Notes: a model not told the origin generated them from the sequence alone. A stretch of 64,000 nt of DNA from Gerris lacustris (GCA_951217055.1 OX578280.1:62877633-62941632); one strand, 5' to 3'; positions 45,301-56,618 are shown, counted from the first letter of the stretch. Translations and numbers: made by a program.

Positions 45301-47951
45301 GACGAATCTAAGAAAAAAGATAAACAAAATAAAGGAGACGATTCATCATCATCGGAAAAATCGCCGTCGAGACCCACTTCACCTTCATGGTAAGAATGTA
45401 GCAGACAAGATATGCAGCACCTTTTGTGGAGTCCTCTTTCACCTCTTATTCCTTACAAAATGTATTCATCTTCAGTCCAGGAGACAGCGTGCAAAAAAGT
45501 TTCTGACTAACATCAAGCTAGAATTCTATGTAGAAGTTAATCTTTTGGTGCCTTTTAAGAATGTGTGGTCGGCTAAGGTCACCTGCAGGGCATAGCTTGG
45601 CAATAGGCATTTGAAAAAACAAACCGGTGGAGAGCGGCCATATCCCGCCCATTATGGTGGACAATATAATTTTCATGATCCTCAGTACAATATTAATTAG
45701 TAGTCCGAAAAGGAAGTTAATGTTAGTTTGTCACTTAATAGGTGACAACTTTGATCTTGAGTAATATATGAATAACTAACCTAACAAGAGACAAGGAACA
45801 TAAATTTGAATTTTGGTCCACTTACTAATCAGGATCATGAAAATTACATTATCCACCATAATGGGCGGGACGTGGCCGCTCTCCACCTTCTTTCTTTTTC
45901 AAATGCCTATTGCCGAGCTGTCTCGCACACAAACTTAGCCGAAAGGCTCTAAAAGATTAATGTATACACTTTTTTGCACGCTATCTCTTGGACTAATATA
46001 CAAGTAGATTATTTGTGTTTTCTCTTTCTTCTGTGACATTATTATTAGCACTCCACATACTCTTAATAATATGCTAATGACTTGAATTGTATTGTTTTAA
46101 GGACTAGTTCAAATTCGGAAGAAAGCAGTCTGGAAGGTAACATCTCAGTTAGCGACGGCTTGGAACACATTCGGTCCGACATGACTGTTGTACCTTACGT
46201 CCAAGCCAAAGCAAGATTTGAATTAGGCACTCACAAGAAACGCTTGAAAAAAAACGAAGACTATGATCAGCTTGAACAGCTTGGATTGGGCTTCTGGAAC
46301 AACGATCAGTGGGTAACACGATTCCTTTCATTTTCTAAACTCACTAAAATATATAATACTGAATTAGGAAACACTTTAGTATATTCTGCGACTCTTGCAT
46401 ATTTAGACTCAACTTTAGCAAAACTAAGGCAAATATTGGGGGAGATTTCCTTTCCCTTGCCTTCGACACTTGGGAAACTTCAACTATTACTGATGGATAC
46501 TGATATATGCTAGCTGGAGAAGACGGAAAGGTTGCTAAAATTGTGGTTTCAGGGTCGTCTTTCACAAGACAAGGGACAGGCATAGTGGTTACCTCCTCGC
46601 AACTCCACCTGAATCCAAGGTCAAGAAACCGACATATCTAGTGAGTTAGAATTCCAGAGAGGTGTGAAATGTTTTACACTGATAGAATCACATATCGAGT
46701 AGAAGAGTAAACTGGACGGATCCCCCGTCCTCTAATAACCTAATAATGTGGGTCATAAGGTCAAGCAATTATCCATGGTCTATTCTGTCCAAGGTCTATT
46801 TTGTTTTAAGGTCTAATAATTGTCCAAGGTCTGTTCTATGTAAGGTGTGGCGTGCTCTAATAACTTAATAATGTGTTGAACAAGACGAAAAAAATCGCAA
46901 AATAAAGTATCACAGAATAACTGCCCTCTCTCACTGGAATTATGCTTGTGACAATTGGTCCAAGGTCTAGCAATTGTCCATAGTCTATTCTGTCCAAAGT
47001 CTAGCAATTGTCTAAGGTCTATCCTGCCCAAGGTCTATTCTATGTAAGGTGAGGGAACTTCATGAGAAGTTAAAATAAAATGTAAAAGAGATAATTAGGT
47101 GCATCGTTTCCACTCCACCTTATACATGCATCCTAGCGTATGAACGCTTGGATGCATGTATAAGGTGGAGTAGAAACGATGCACCTAATTATCTCTTTTA
47201 CATTTTATTCACGATTTTTTTTATTTTTAACGTATATTTTATGTCGAACACCAGATTAAGTTGTTACAGGGCAGATTATCAGCTTCTTCATTCATCTGCT
47301 AGATATGATCATCGATAAAAATGTCTCATCTCTCTGGGATACGAACCATCACCAAATCCATCAGTATTTGAACTTAAAATTATGACAAGTTGCAAGTAGG
47401 CTAACCAATGGCTTAATTAATGTTAATAAACGTGGTTCGTTATTTAACAACCTGTAGCCCGTTCCAGACAATCCTCATCCTGAAAATGATGACTGCATTA
47501 AACATAGTGCTTCAGTCATATTCTGTTGCCTTTCCTCCGATGCCTCCGGAACATTTATATCGTATTTTGTAACGCAAACATCCACCGTCTTGCCATAATT
47601 AACGTTATTAAACGAGGTTCGTTATTTAACAACCTGTAGCCCTTCCCAGACAATCCTCATCCTAAAATGATGAATGCATTAAACATCGTGCTCCACGAAA
47701 ACATGACATATTCTGTTGCTTTTTCCAATTTCAATATTGCTAATAGAGGAAATCCTTTTAATTCACTTCCATAATGTAAGATTTAAATGATCATATTATA
47801 TTTTTCGTTTTAGGTGCCGACAAAAGTTGTGACACTGGCCATATCTGACCAGCTCTCCTGCGCCGGGGGTGACTGGCCAGCCAACTACCGCTACCGAAGA
47901 AACTACAATTGTCAGAACTTTCGAACCTCATTCTCAGAAGTCCAGCACTGA
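42235..47951 (+). CDS. Four-exon gene, unrecognised 313-residue protein
   Basis: Four exons join in frame: 42235-42313, 44876-45389, 46102-46312 and 47814-47951 (79+514+211+138 = 942 nt, 313 codons plus stop). Every intron is GT..AG, and phases 1, 2 and 0 agree on both sides, which chance frames would not do. The start has a good context (aagATGG) and reads MGSTGSKED, a plausible N-myristoylation signal. The frame is, however, open upstream to an acceptor at 42209, so an earlier coding exon is possible. Residues ~27-60 are basic and structured-looking (FSQHWRNNINYKVLQERMAKK). The middle is Lys/Asn/Ser-rich and probably disordered. The last two exons have LEQLGLGFWNNDQW and an aromatic-basic tail (NYRYRRNYNCQNFRTSF). 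No membrane segment or catalytic motif is seen and I do not recognise the family. Confidence 0.75.
43724..44457 (-). mobile_element. 5'-truncated LINE with 13-bp target duplication
   Basis: A minus-strand non-LTR retrotransposon copy. The exact repeat catggtactttaa flanks it at 43711-43723 and 44458-44470. The 3' tail is a tetranucleotide run (gtaagtaagtaagtaa on the plus strand), as in several LINE clades that do not use poly(A). It contains the C-terminal part of a reverse transcriptase. It lies antisense in intron 1 of the host gene. Confidence 0.92.
43845..44457 (-). pseudogene. LINE reverse transcriptase, C-terminal fragment
   Basis: This is the end of the polymerase that would copy LINE RNA into DNA at the target site. 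An uninterrupted frame of ~200 residues enters at the 5' truncation point (LLTILDEYCRINKLEVN) and continues with TKTKVLIFKKG, FTYLGVEF and YCAAAWAPKYHEELERCQT, ending at a stop at 43845-43847. This matches the region just after the YADD catalytic box of non-LTR reverse transcriptases (KTKV..F and YLGV blocks). The catalytic box itself, the endonuclease and ORF1 are missing by truncation. The absence of stops and the perfect target duplication point to a recent insertion. Clade cannot be decided by eye. Confidence 0.9.
44876..45389 (+). CDS. Coding exon 2 (largest)
   Basis: Follows the ttcttcag acceptor. The first two bases complete a GAA codon with the last base of exon 1. It encodes the basic N-terminal part and the Lys/Asn/Ser-rich middle (EHRSKFNVMVNNNKKPEQ, then DDSSSSEKSPSRPTSPS), and ends in a split Trp codon TG at the donor gtaagaat (45390). 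Confidence 0.8.
45475..45993. mobile_element. Foldback MITE, family E, complete copy in intron 2
   Basis: A 519-bp element with ends gtccaggagacagcgtgc and gcacgctatctcttggac. The two halves are inverted copies for ~250 bp each, with catgatcctcagtac and its complement near the centre. Intron 2 (45390-46101) consists largely of this element. Confidence 0.9.
46102..46312 (+). CDS. Coding exon 3
   Basis: Acceptor attgttttaag ends at 46101. The first G completes the Trp codon. It encodes SSNSEESSLEGNISVSDGLE, VPYVQAKARFELG and the LEQLGLGFWNNDQW block, and ends after TGG at the donor gtaacacg (46313), phase 0. The open frame continues into the intron, but the TGG/GTG junction to exon 4 keeps a long frame whereas the intronic reading soon loses coding character. 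Confidence 0.78.
46740..47045. repeat. Irregular minisatellite in intron 3
   Basis: Repeated variants of the ~18-bp words caaggtctagcaattgtc and caaggtctattctgtc, in two clusters separated by ~120 bp. Confidence 0.75.
47074..47209. repeat. Near-perfect long hairpin in intron 3
   Basis: The 60-nt arms (47074-47133 and 47150-47209) match at 59 positions as complements, around a 16-nt loop that itself holds agcg/cgct. Because the intron is transcribed, the pre-mRNA would carry a ~136-nt hairpin. It may be a very young MITE or a small-RNA precursor. No target duplication is evident. Confidence 0.93.
47414..47730. repeat. Direct duplication of ~120 bp in intron 3
   Basis: 47414-47530 and 47594-47730 share ggttcgttatttaacaacct, agacaatcctcatcct and gcattaaacat, about 175 bp apart, with ~10-15% divergence plus small indels. 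Confidence 0.85.
47814..47951 (+). CDS. Coding exon 4 with stop codon
   Basis: Acceptor tttttcgttttag ends at 47813. The frame GTG CCG ACA runs 45 codons to TGA at 47949-47951 and is GC-richer than its surroundings. The alternative phase would hit a stop within seven codons, supporting the phase-0 junction with exon 3. Confidence 0.75.
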   Translation: MPTKVVTLAISDQLSCAGGDWPANYRYRRNYNCQNFRTSFSEVQH

Positions 47952-48033
47952 ATAAGTAATTTAACTAATTATTATTTATTTTCTCTTTTTAACCTACTTA
48001 GATATCTATTTCCTCATACTGAGATGAACACTT

Positions 48034-48039
48034 AATAAA
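48034..48039 (+). terminator. Polyadenylation signal AATAAA
   Basis: A canonical AATAAA lies 83 nt after the stop codon of the four-exon gene, at a usual distance for a short 3' UTR. Confidence 0.6.
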
Positions 48040-48633
48040 TTGAGCCTATTTCTGTCTGTTTTCATTATACATATCATCTTCTAACTTATGACATGATTTA
48101 TATGGCTTTAAAGTATTATTTATGTTCGAGTTTGCATTATAACAAGCCCAAGTGACACAATTAATATTCCAGCAAAAGAAATTCAACTGTTATTATTTCT
48201 TGAGAACTAGAACAGCATGCATAGTAAAAATTCGTTTAATTATATTAGATTAATAACTCATTTATTGCGCAGTAGCATGTTTGTAATGTAATGTATTTAG
48301 ATGTATTGTTACGTTAGAATCATCGAGAACGAACACACTAATTTGTAATTTGAAGGAATTAAATTATCATGAGGCATTGTTGAATTCAAATTTCAATTAA
48401 GTTTTGACAAGATAAAATCTAGTAGAGAGAAATTTTATAATACAACACCAAACATAACTCTCTGTGTGTTTACGCTGGATCATTGTGGTGGCGCCACCAT
48501 GATGTGTGAAGGGGCCACGGTATCTGGCAGCGCCACCAAATATACTAACCTCTGTACTATATGCGGTATCTTTTATATGTCCCTTTAAAAGCTAGTTAAT
48601 TTGCAGTTCTGGTGTGGGTCTTAAAGTGCCTTA

Positions 48634-48807
48634 AGGTAGGTATACACAAGAGCATTCGCCCCGAATGAGCATGCATTCGCCCCCGAATGAGCATGCGTTC
48701 GCCCCCGAATGAGCAAGCGTTCGCCCCGATTTGCTTAGATATGCAGAGGCCGAGGCGAACGGTACCGTATGCTCGTTCGGGGCGAATGCTCCAATGTATC
48801 CCCACCT
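48634..48807. mobile_element. PIF/Harbinger-type MITE, TTA duplication
   Basis: A 174-bp element with ends aggtaggtatacacaagagc and gctccaatgtatccccacct. TTA lies at both sides (48631-48633 and 48808-48810). The interior has three tandem copies of a ~22-bp unit, gcattcgcccccgaatgag. A second copy of the target region (inverse, ~49655-49720) lacks the element and reads straight through. Confidence 0.92.
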
Positions 48808-48959
48808 TTATACACTTTTGTCCAAAACTCAATAGTATAAGAGGTTATGGGCAATATTAAATTTAGCAGTGTGTTTAGAATAAAGTAATGTAATGTTTTA
48901 TTGTTAACACAAATTTAAAATGACCCCCCCCCGCTGCCTCACAACACATTCTTGCTCTT

Positions 48960-49402
48960 CTAATAATAAGAATTAAGGCAAAATGGGAGGTTGCCCCTAC
49001 ACCGCGATTGCATGAAAACAAACTTCCCTTTCCATGGTACGGATCCCCTAAGTTTCATTAATTTATCTCTAACCGTTTAGATTTTACAACGTATTATCGG
49101 TAGGGTAATTTTGCTATCTTTGCCCACCTATAGGGTGCAAAATATTGGGAATAGAAAAAAAAGTTTCAAGTAAAAGTTTATTATTTTTCACTGTAGAATC
49201 CAAATATGCTATCAAAAATATACACTCCAATTTGAAATTTTGAAGTTGGGTGACCTGGGGGCAAAGTGGGTGGTTGCCCCTAGTGGGTGATTGCATGAAA
49301 ACAAACTTCCCTTTGCATGGTAGTGATCCCCCAAGGTTCATTAATTTATCTCAAACCGTTCAAAAGTTAAGAGGGGGGGGGAGACTTTTGGACCACCCTG
49401 TA
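48960..49402 (-). mobile_element. Family C element, inverse orientation
   Basis: Ends ccaccctgta, the complement of the family C start. It contains gattgcatgaaaacaaactt twice, within two ~270-bp internal units as at 22.6 kb. The left boundary is imprecise. Confidence 0.8.
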
Positions 49403-50099
49403 TGTCGTCTCGTATGGATCCAGCTGCAGCGGTACTATTTTGAATTAACTCATCACTCAGTTTGTGGATTATTGAATAAACTAGACTTTCCATGTGTCCC
49501 TTAAGATAAGAGGGTTAGGTCTGGTGACCTCGAAGCCGAGAGAATGGATCTCCTTTTCCCATCCACCGGTGGGTATGACAAAAATGACAAAATAATATGA
49601 CACTGCAATATGACAAAATAATTACATGACCTACCAGATTGATTTACTTTTAAATGTAATATTGCCCATAACTCTTTAACTATTGAGTTTTGGACAAAAT
49701 TGTATGAGGCACTTTCAACTTAACATTTTTCAAGAAATACGATTTAAGCAGGCACGTATTTTTCTTTAGCCCCCCCTAATATTCTACCCAAGAAAAGTGT
49801 GTACGCTATTTAGTTTATTTAGTGTGTAGACTAAATCTTATACATACACAGAACTGCTGGACAATGAGTTCTACAGTATTCTTAGCATATGTTTAATATT
49901 CCTTTGTCTTAATAATTAATTAGACTAAGGGATATTATAACATTTTCTTTTTACGCAATTCTGATATTCCTTTGTCCCAAGGTACAATGGACTAAATATT
50001 CCTTTTTCTTTATAGTAATTTAGACTAAGGAATATATACTTCTCTTTTATGTTCCTTTGTCTAAATAACTATTAAGACAAAGTAATATAGGGGGATGCT

Positions 50100-51115
50100 T
50101 AAGTAAAAAAGTACCTTTAAGCTATGGCCATCGAGTCAAGGGACACCCTGTACATTAGCTGTTCTATCCTACGTTCCAATATCAACACATTTCATATCTA
50201 ATTGAATAATTATGCTTCCTATACTTAAAAAAAACTTTTTGGGGTTTCAACAAAAAAAGAACAATATAGTTTTACATGCAAGGGTAGCTTAAGTTCTTCA
50301 TATGTGATCTTCTTAATGATCCCCTTTAAAGGATTTAAGTGTGTTGCGGTTATTTAATTTTCAAAAGTTTTACAATTATTGTTATAGGTGTCGTCGTGAA
50401 ACCTTAAAGGATTGTTTAACGCTCGGTCAGAACGTTTAAATTGACGCCGCCGGTACGTGTCTTGCACCGCGAGACGTGACCTCTTGAAAAAAACGTGCTT
50501 TGCGTGCCTCGCTTCGTCAAAAAAAAGCAAAAAGAAAACACGAATCAATACTTCGTCGAATTTCTAGAGCCATATAAATGGAAAGAAGATAAAAATATAC
50601 CAATAAAAGTGGGCGCCGCTATTTTAAAAAAGAAAAATAACTATTTTTTGAAAAAAAAATCGTCGGTACTGTTACTTATCGACAAATCATAAGTTTATCA
50701 ACGAAATTTGGTTTCGTGACAAACATTTCTTACGTCAATCATTTCTTTTTAAATGTAAATTACATTTGCCACATAATATGCGGTTTATGATACGACGGTA
50801 ATTTAAACCGATTTTCAATTTGAAGGGAAAGGTACAACTTACGGTGAGGTACGACTTAAGTAATGATTATTATTTATTTGAAAATTTAAAATTTTCCTAT
50901 AAAGTGAAATTATTAATTAATAAAATGGTAAAATTACAGTTTTATAATTATTTGAAATACAGAATAATTTTAAAGGATTTTTTTTGTTTTTGAATAGTAT
51001 TTTATAATAAAGCTTTTATATGTAGAATACATGGTACTTCTTTAGATTGTTACTCCCCTGTTTTTTTTAGAATATAAATGGATAAATTGATATAATTATT
51101 TATACTCTCCTTTGT
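50100..51115. other. Intergenic stretch with weak coding hints
   Basis: 50390-50700 is less AT-biased, and a 65-codon plus-strand frame (50495-50692) reads VEFLEPYKWKEDKN and is Lys-rich. A competing minus-strand frame overlaps it. No splice partner, homologous motif or start context supports a gene. Confidence 0.3.
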
Positions 51116-51118
51116 CTA

Positions 51119-52086
51119 TAGTTATTTATGTAACTAGGCAGCAAAATGGAATTTTACTGACGAGTGATTAGATTAGCCTCCGAGCCGAAGGCGAGGACAG
51201 GCTATGATAATTAACTGCCGAGGCGAAGCCGAGGCAGGTAATTTACCTATTTGACTGCCGAGGCGAAGCCGAGGCAGGCAATGAATAAACGAGGCAGAAA
51301 TGTTTCCTTTGCTGCCTTGTTGCATACAATATTTTATCTACTTGCGGCAGAAAAATGAAGCTGCTAAAATGTTATATTTATTAATATAACATAGTTAATA
51401 ACTATGTGTCATATTAATAAAGATAATAACATATGTATTAACTAAAATTAATGTTCAAATAAGAAACTTGGGAATAATAACAATAAGTGAAAAGCAAACT
51501 CAATCTATAACAACAAAATACAAAACACACGTTTATAACACACATAACTTCTGAATGAATAATGCACGCATCATAAAATATTTATTTATATTTTCACTAA
51601 AAAATTAATGAAAGTGTTAAAGATATCTTCTATTGCTTAAAAGAAAAGAAGTAACTAGGATACATCAAGAAAAGTAGCTAGTCTAATCTAGAATTACTTA
51701 AATAATAAAAATAATATGGATGTTCAATGTTTACAAGACGCTACAGTATAGTCAGTGACTCTACTATTTTTTTTAATTAAAGATCTACTAATCATTGAAC
51801 TTATTTAACAGAATTATCAAATATAAACAAATTATTTTATTATTAAAACGTTCATTTATTAAATATTACTTATTTAACTATAATATAAAATGTTATAAGA
51901 TAGGGATAATAGTATAAACTGTTCTTGCCAAAATAAGAGATGACACGCAGTGGTAAACACTGTTACTTTCTCTGCCTAGGCAGAGAAAGTATTTTCCTGA
52001 CTGTTTTAACTACTTTCCTGCCTGTTTTTAATATTTTAATGACAAATCAGGGAAATAGTACTTTCCAGCCTAAAAACAGTTAAGTA
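51119..52086. mobile_element. Element family I, copy with GGCAG/CTGCC words
   Basis: Begins gttatttatgtaactaggca. It carries two identical 23-nt hairpins (51215-51237 and 51255-51277) with arms CTGCC/GGCAG around a gaggcgaagccga core, and a related one at 51176-51202. Further GGCAG/CTGCC words occur at 51137, 51293, 51345 and around 51979-52023 (including ctctgcctaggcagag). The AT-rich interior is non-coding. Boundaries are estimated by comparison with the 58.2-kb copy. Confidence 0.6.
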
Positions 52087-52433
52087 ATGTTTAGTATTAA
52101 GACGAAGAGATATTTATTCCAATGTACCTTGGGACAAAGGAATATCACACTTGTGTATATAATTGTGATCATGGCAGACTATTGTTTAGAACCAAGGGGG
52201 TGCTAAAGTAAAAAGTGCCCACTTTCTCACAAACGAAATTAAGAATTAATACAGAATAATATGATTCCTCCCCTTAAAGAACGTGCGTGTTCCACAGTCA
52301 GGTTAACTCAGCTCTATAATTTCTGTTATTTGTTATTTGGAGGTAGCAAACTACAGTTTTTGCAAAAAACAGAAAGTGTAAAGTGAGTACGCTTTTAATA
52401 ACTTTTAGTCTGAAATATTACCTTATATAACGG

Positions 52434-52556
<123 letters not shown>

Positions 52557-52559
52557 TAC

Positions 52560-53435
52560 AACTGAAAAAAAGTATTTTAAAAAAGAGTTAACGTCAAAAT
52601 TTTATTAATTGTATTAGTCACTGTAAAGATTCCGGCTTCCAAGGTAGGTTTTAAGTTTTAAGTCAGCAAGTTCTACTTAACTGTACCACTAAACTTCCAT
52701 AATTCCAACGTGCCCCTACTTAGACACAAACCGGACCTATAAATTTACATCATTTCTTGGCCAAGGATATTAAATGGTAAAAAAAAATCCGCTAGATCTT
52801 CTTTTTTACTGTTATAATCACATTATAACTTTATTGTTTTTTTTTATTATTTACACATAGGTCATTTGCATTTTTGTTTCTTTACAAAGTTTATTGGGAA
52901 ATTTAAATACAGCATTATTAGCATTTGATTTTGTCACTTAGTTAAAATAAAACTTTTTTTAAAGGCGAAAATCAAGTCATGTTTTTTTTTTAATTTATTT
53001 TTATCCAAAAAAGAGAAGCCTATTATAGGCACAAATTCAATTTAATAAATTTCGGATGTTATGTAGATTATAACCAGTTATGCATTTTTATTTAACTTTC
53101 ACTCCTTTTAACAAAAAAAAAACCTTGAATTTTTATATACGTGATGAAAAGTAAAATTCTTCTTCCTTAAATTTTTAATTTAAAGTTGTAAAATGTTATT
53201 TAATTAAAGACACATTTTTCGTATGATTCATGGATCTCTTAAGAAAAAAAAAAATGTTCGCAGAATTAAAATTCTTCAAACATATTTATAAAGTCATCAA
53301 AAGGTCGATATCTTTATTTCGGATTATCCTTCACTCTGCGGGGGGCTCATGCTAAATCAGTGTCTAGGTTTCCCATTTATCATATTGGCTGTGATTAAAA
53401 TGAAACGCCTTAACCGTGTTGGTTTTCAAAGCCCT
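52560..53435. other. Intergenic stretch
   Basis: AT-rich, no supported gene. Several A or T runs. Confidence 0.6.
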
Positions 53436-53439
53436 CAGA

Positions 53440-54090
53440 GAAAAAATATCGGTCAAAACAACTCAGACAAACTTTCTCATATACGAGTTCATAATTACTT
53501 AGCTCAGTGTTTTCCATTTATTAATTATCGAGTTTTCGTAGGTACATTTAATTATTATTGAAAATTAAATCTTAATTTATCATAAATATAACAATTTATC
53601 ATTAAAATAACTTCTCCTCGGCGGGGAATCAAACCCGGTCTCATCGTCAAACCCTCATCAAAACCGCCCGTGTTTGATGCTCTTATCTTAAACTAATTAT
53701 ATCGTAAGATTCGTATTTAAATAGACTATATTTTAGAATTTTTTAATCAAAATTGTCGGAACCGTTTTCAATAAATAATTATTTTAACGTTTTTCATAGT
53801 TTTTGGGGGGTAGCACCTCCAAATTTGGAGCTAAAATTCATTTCTCGATTTAGCCTCGGGGTATGATTTTCCTAAACATGTATTCCAAAATGTCAAAATT
53901 GGCCCAGTTGTTTAGGCTCTTTGCATCTGCATACCCGACAAACCGACATTTTTCATTTAATTATCCGACATTTAATTTAAAAACCACTTTTTTTTAGCTC
54001 ACGGGACCTCAAAACGTGTAAATCCATCAAAATCTCAAAATCGAATTTTCGCGCCCACACAATACGTTCTCTTTATATGAGAAAGTAAAA
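53440..54090 (-). mobile_element. Family A element, near full-length
   Basis: Minus-strand reading: tttctcatataaagagaac start near 54085, tacacgttttgaggtcccg, gagaaatgaattttagct, the B-box-like ggtttgattcc (complement near 53627-53637) and the 3' end at 53447. It preserves the uninterrupted sequence where the 36-kb copy has a MITE. Confidence 0.85.
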
Positions 54091-54367
54091 AACGATAATA
54101 TTATACATCATTAATAAGAATAAAATACCCAGCCAATCGTTTGGAGGTTTTTTATTTCATGCAGAAACTCCTACACTTCATTGTAAGGCACGATACAACA
54201 CCAATAAAAAACCTAAATATTCTTAATCTACGACTCAAAAACTTTCATATAATAAGGGTAAAAGAAATAAATGCAATCAAATAAGTTCAGAATCAATTAT
54301 TTTTAAAGACAAACGTAATCAATGCAAGCGAAAGAAAATAGTACTCATAAATGATAAAAATCATTCA

Positions 54368-54405
54368 TCTCCAGTAGGGAGAAAAGGTTATGATTTTGAA
54401 TTTGA
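54368..54405. mobile_element. Element family I, terminal fragment
   Basis: ctccagtagggagaaaagg followed by ttatgattttgaa matches the complement of the right end of the 58.2-58.9-kb copy (ttccctactggagataaa), with the CCCTAC version of the word. Confidence 0.55.
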
Positions 54406-54470
54406 TTTATATATTTATTTGACTTTCATATCAATTTAAGCTATTTTCCACCATTATGAGGTATATTGTT

Positions 54471-55042
54471 AGCGAATTTTCAAAGAAAATTACGCTATTG
54501 CAATGGCGTAATTTTCTTTGTGGTAATGCGAATTTTTGAAAACTTTTTCCATGGAAATCCGTTTTAGACCATTCTGAATCGACTCCTAAAATTTAACACT
54601 TTTTTTATGTATGTATGTATATGTATGTATATATGTATGTATATATGTGTCACTCCGCAGACGATATCTCCCCTTAGGATGCACTTAAAAATTTCAAACA
54701 AATTTTAAAATGTCAATAATATCAAAAGAGAGGATGAGTTCATTAGCCAGAATTTTTGGAGTCCATTTAGGGGTCAAATTTTGACCGTTTAGGGTCAAAA
54801 AACGTGTTTTTTCCATTTTACCCTCCTTTTATGTGAAAATATGATAAAAGGGTAAATAACAACAATTACTGTATTCTTAAAGAGCTTTCCAACGACATGC
54901 ATCTTGAAGGGTAAATACTATTTTGACTTTTGTACCCCGTACCCCTGTGTACCAATTTTTTTTTCACCCGTGCAAATTCTAAACCAAAATTTTCCTATAC
55001 TATCATAAGCCAATAAAACGCAGATTTCTTTGAAAATTCGCT
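54471..55042 (+). mobile_element. Family H element, complete copy
   Basis: The ends agcgaattttcaaagaaaat and tttctttgaaaattcgct are inverted copies. The interior is colinear with 23781-24452 but lacks its poly(A) run. A local palindrome at 54489-54520 (ttacgctattgcaatggcgtaa) is unique to this copy. Confidence 0.88.
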
Positions 55043-55867
55043 CATTAAGTCATGGTGCATGACTGGACTTTTTTGTCGTATTTTAGACGAATTCAGCTAC
55101 CCCAAAAACCCTAGTTCTACCATTTTTAATGAGTTATCGTCAAAATTTAATAATTATGAAAATTGTTAATTATTGACGAGTTCTCATTCGGGAGTGAGCG
55201 TCAAGCTACGAGAAAATGAAATGGCGCTGATTAAATATAACAGAACAATTATTAATTAATGGTAGTCATATTCAAAACATTTTACTTGGGGAGAAGTGAG
55301 GGTATAATCCAGGGTGGCTATTCCTGGGACGGAGCTTCTTTAGTTCCAACCGAGTCGACGGTTTAAAAGGTCTTGAAAGCACGACTGACATGAAGTCAGC
55401 TGGCCCAAGTGTCACTTCACCCTCTTTTACCCGGGAAAATTGTCAGATATTAACAACTAACTAATTATTATTATAATTGTAAATTGTATAAAACAATTGC
55501 TTACTGTAGAGTGTATAGAGTTTAGGGACTTTTAATGGGTAAACTTTGACTTACTCATCTAAACGAATTACATATGCATGTGCAAAATGTTTCAGAGATA
55601 TCTATTGAATGAGAAACATTTAAGAGGGGTGTTGGTAATTCAAGTGGATTATTCACTAATTTCTTCCAAAAATAAATAACTTACTATTTTTTAATAGTAT
55701 TGATACAAAAAGGTGTTTTTATATAGAGAATGTGTTTCTAAATATGCATGCTTATTACCGCACATCCCATTAAAGCTATTTACAGGAAGGTTCACTATTA
55801 TCAGTAGCATATATCCTATTTGTCGTGGAACAAGTTAATTTTGTTTTTGTTTCTTTGTATGTGAGAA
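55043..55867. other. Intergenic stretch
   Basis: No gene supported. 55300-55440 is more complex and less AT-rich, but without a readable frame. Confidence 0.55.
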
Positions 55868-56043
55868 TTGGGTCATTGGGTCATTGGGTCACAGGATGAA
55901 GGATGATGCACTTCTCCTAATTTCATCAACAGTGGGGAACATATCTCACCTCACTAAGATTCGAACCAGTTATATATGGTGTTGTTGGGATTGGAGAAAG
56001 GGGTTGGAGGGGAGTGCATTAACCACTCGGCTACGCCGAAATT
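55868..56043 (-). mobile_element. SINE with tRNA-Ser-like head
   Basis: On the minus strand the head reads ggcgtagccgagtggttaat, an A box typical of serine/leucine tRNAs. The B box ggttcgaatct is about 70 nt downstream (complement at 55958-55969), the long spacing expected for a tRNA with a large variable arm. The 3' end is a short tandem run of tgaccca. It differs from the 26-kb SINE. No target duplication was identified. Confidence 0.75.
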
Positions 56044-56249
56044 CTTTCGTCGGACTAAATACAATGATAACTTGGCTAGATATATAATATTGTTTTATCA
56101 TATTATGTGATTGGTTTCCGGTGCGTAGCGCCCTACAGATCTTCATTTGAAATGCAGTTCGGCCATCTTATAATAAGAATTCGACGTATACAACGATTTA
56201 GGAACGTTTGAAGTCTGGTTTGGTCACTTTACAAGTCGCGCTTCCATAT

Positions 56250-56618
56250 AGAAGCACTGATTTGACATAGGTATTGACGCACCACTAAAAACCAATCGTA
56301 ATCCAAGCACTGATTTGACATTGGTATTGACGCACCACTAAAAACCAATCGTAATCCAAGCACTGATTTGACATTGGTATTGACGCACCACTAAAAACCA
56401 ATCGTAATCCAAGCACTGATTTGACATTGGTATTGACACACCACTAAAAACCAATCGTAATCCAAGCACTGATTTGACATTGGTATTGACGCACCACTAA
56501 AAACCAATCGTAATCCAAGCACTGATTTGACATTGGTATTGACGCACCACTAAAAACCAATCGTAATCCAAGCACTGATTTGACATTGGTATTGATGCAC
56601 CACTAAAAACCAATCGCG
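56250..56618. repeat. 53-bp minisatellite, ~7 copies
   Basis: Near-identical direct repeats of caagcactgatttgacattg, gtattgacgcaccactaaaa and accaatcgtaatc. Variants are limited to single bases (gacacacc, gatgcacc, cataggt). It directly abuts a LINE 3' fragment, so the unit was probably part of that LINE and expanded. Confidence 0.93.

Noticed and set aside
45052..45327. 91-codon minus-strand frame
   Set aside because: It is the antisense shadow of coding exon 2, which has splice support.
47325..47365. B-box-like word (complement of gggatacgaaccatc) in intron 3
   Set aside because: No matching A box upstream on that strand. Could be a SINE relic but unsupported.
50495..50692. Lys-rich 65-codon frame
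   Set aside because: No recognised motif, a competing antisense frame, and no splice or promoter support. Mentioned only as a weak hint.
56250..56618. CRISPR-like direct repeats
   Set aside because: The 53-bp units are contiguous with no spacers and sit in a eukaryotic LINE context.
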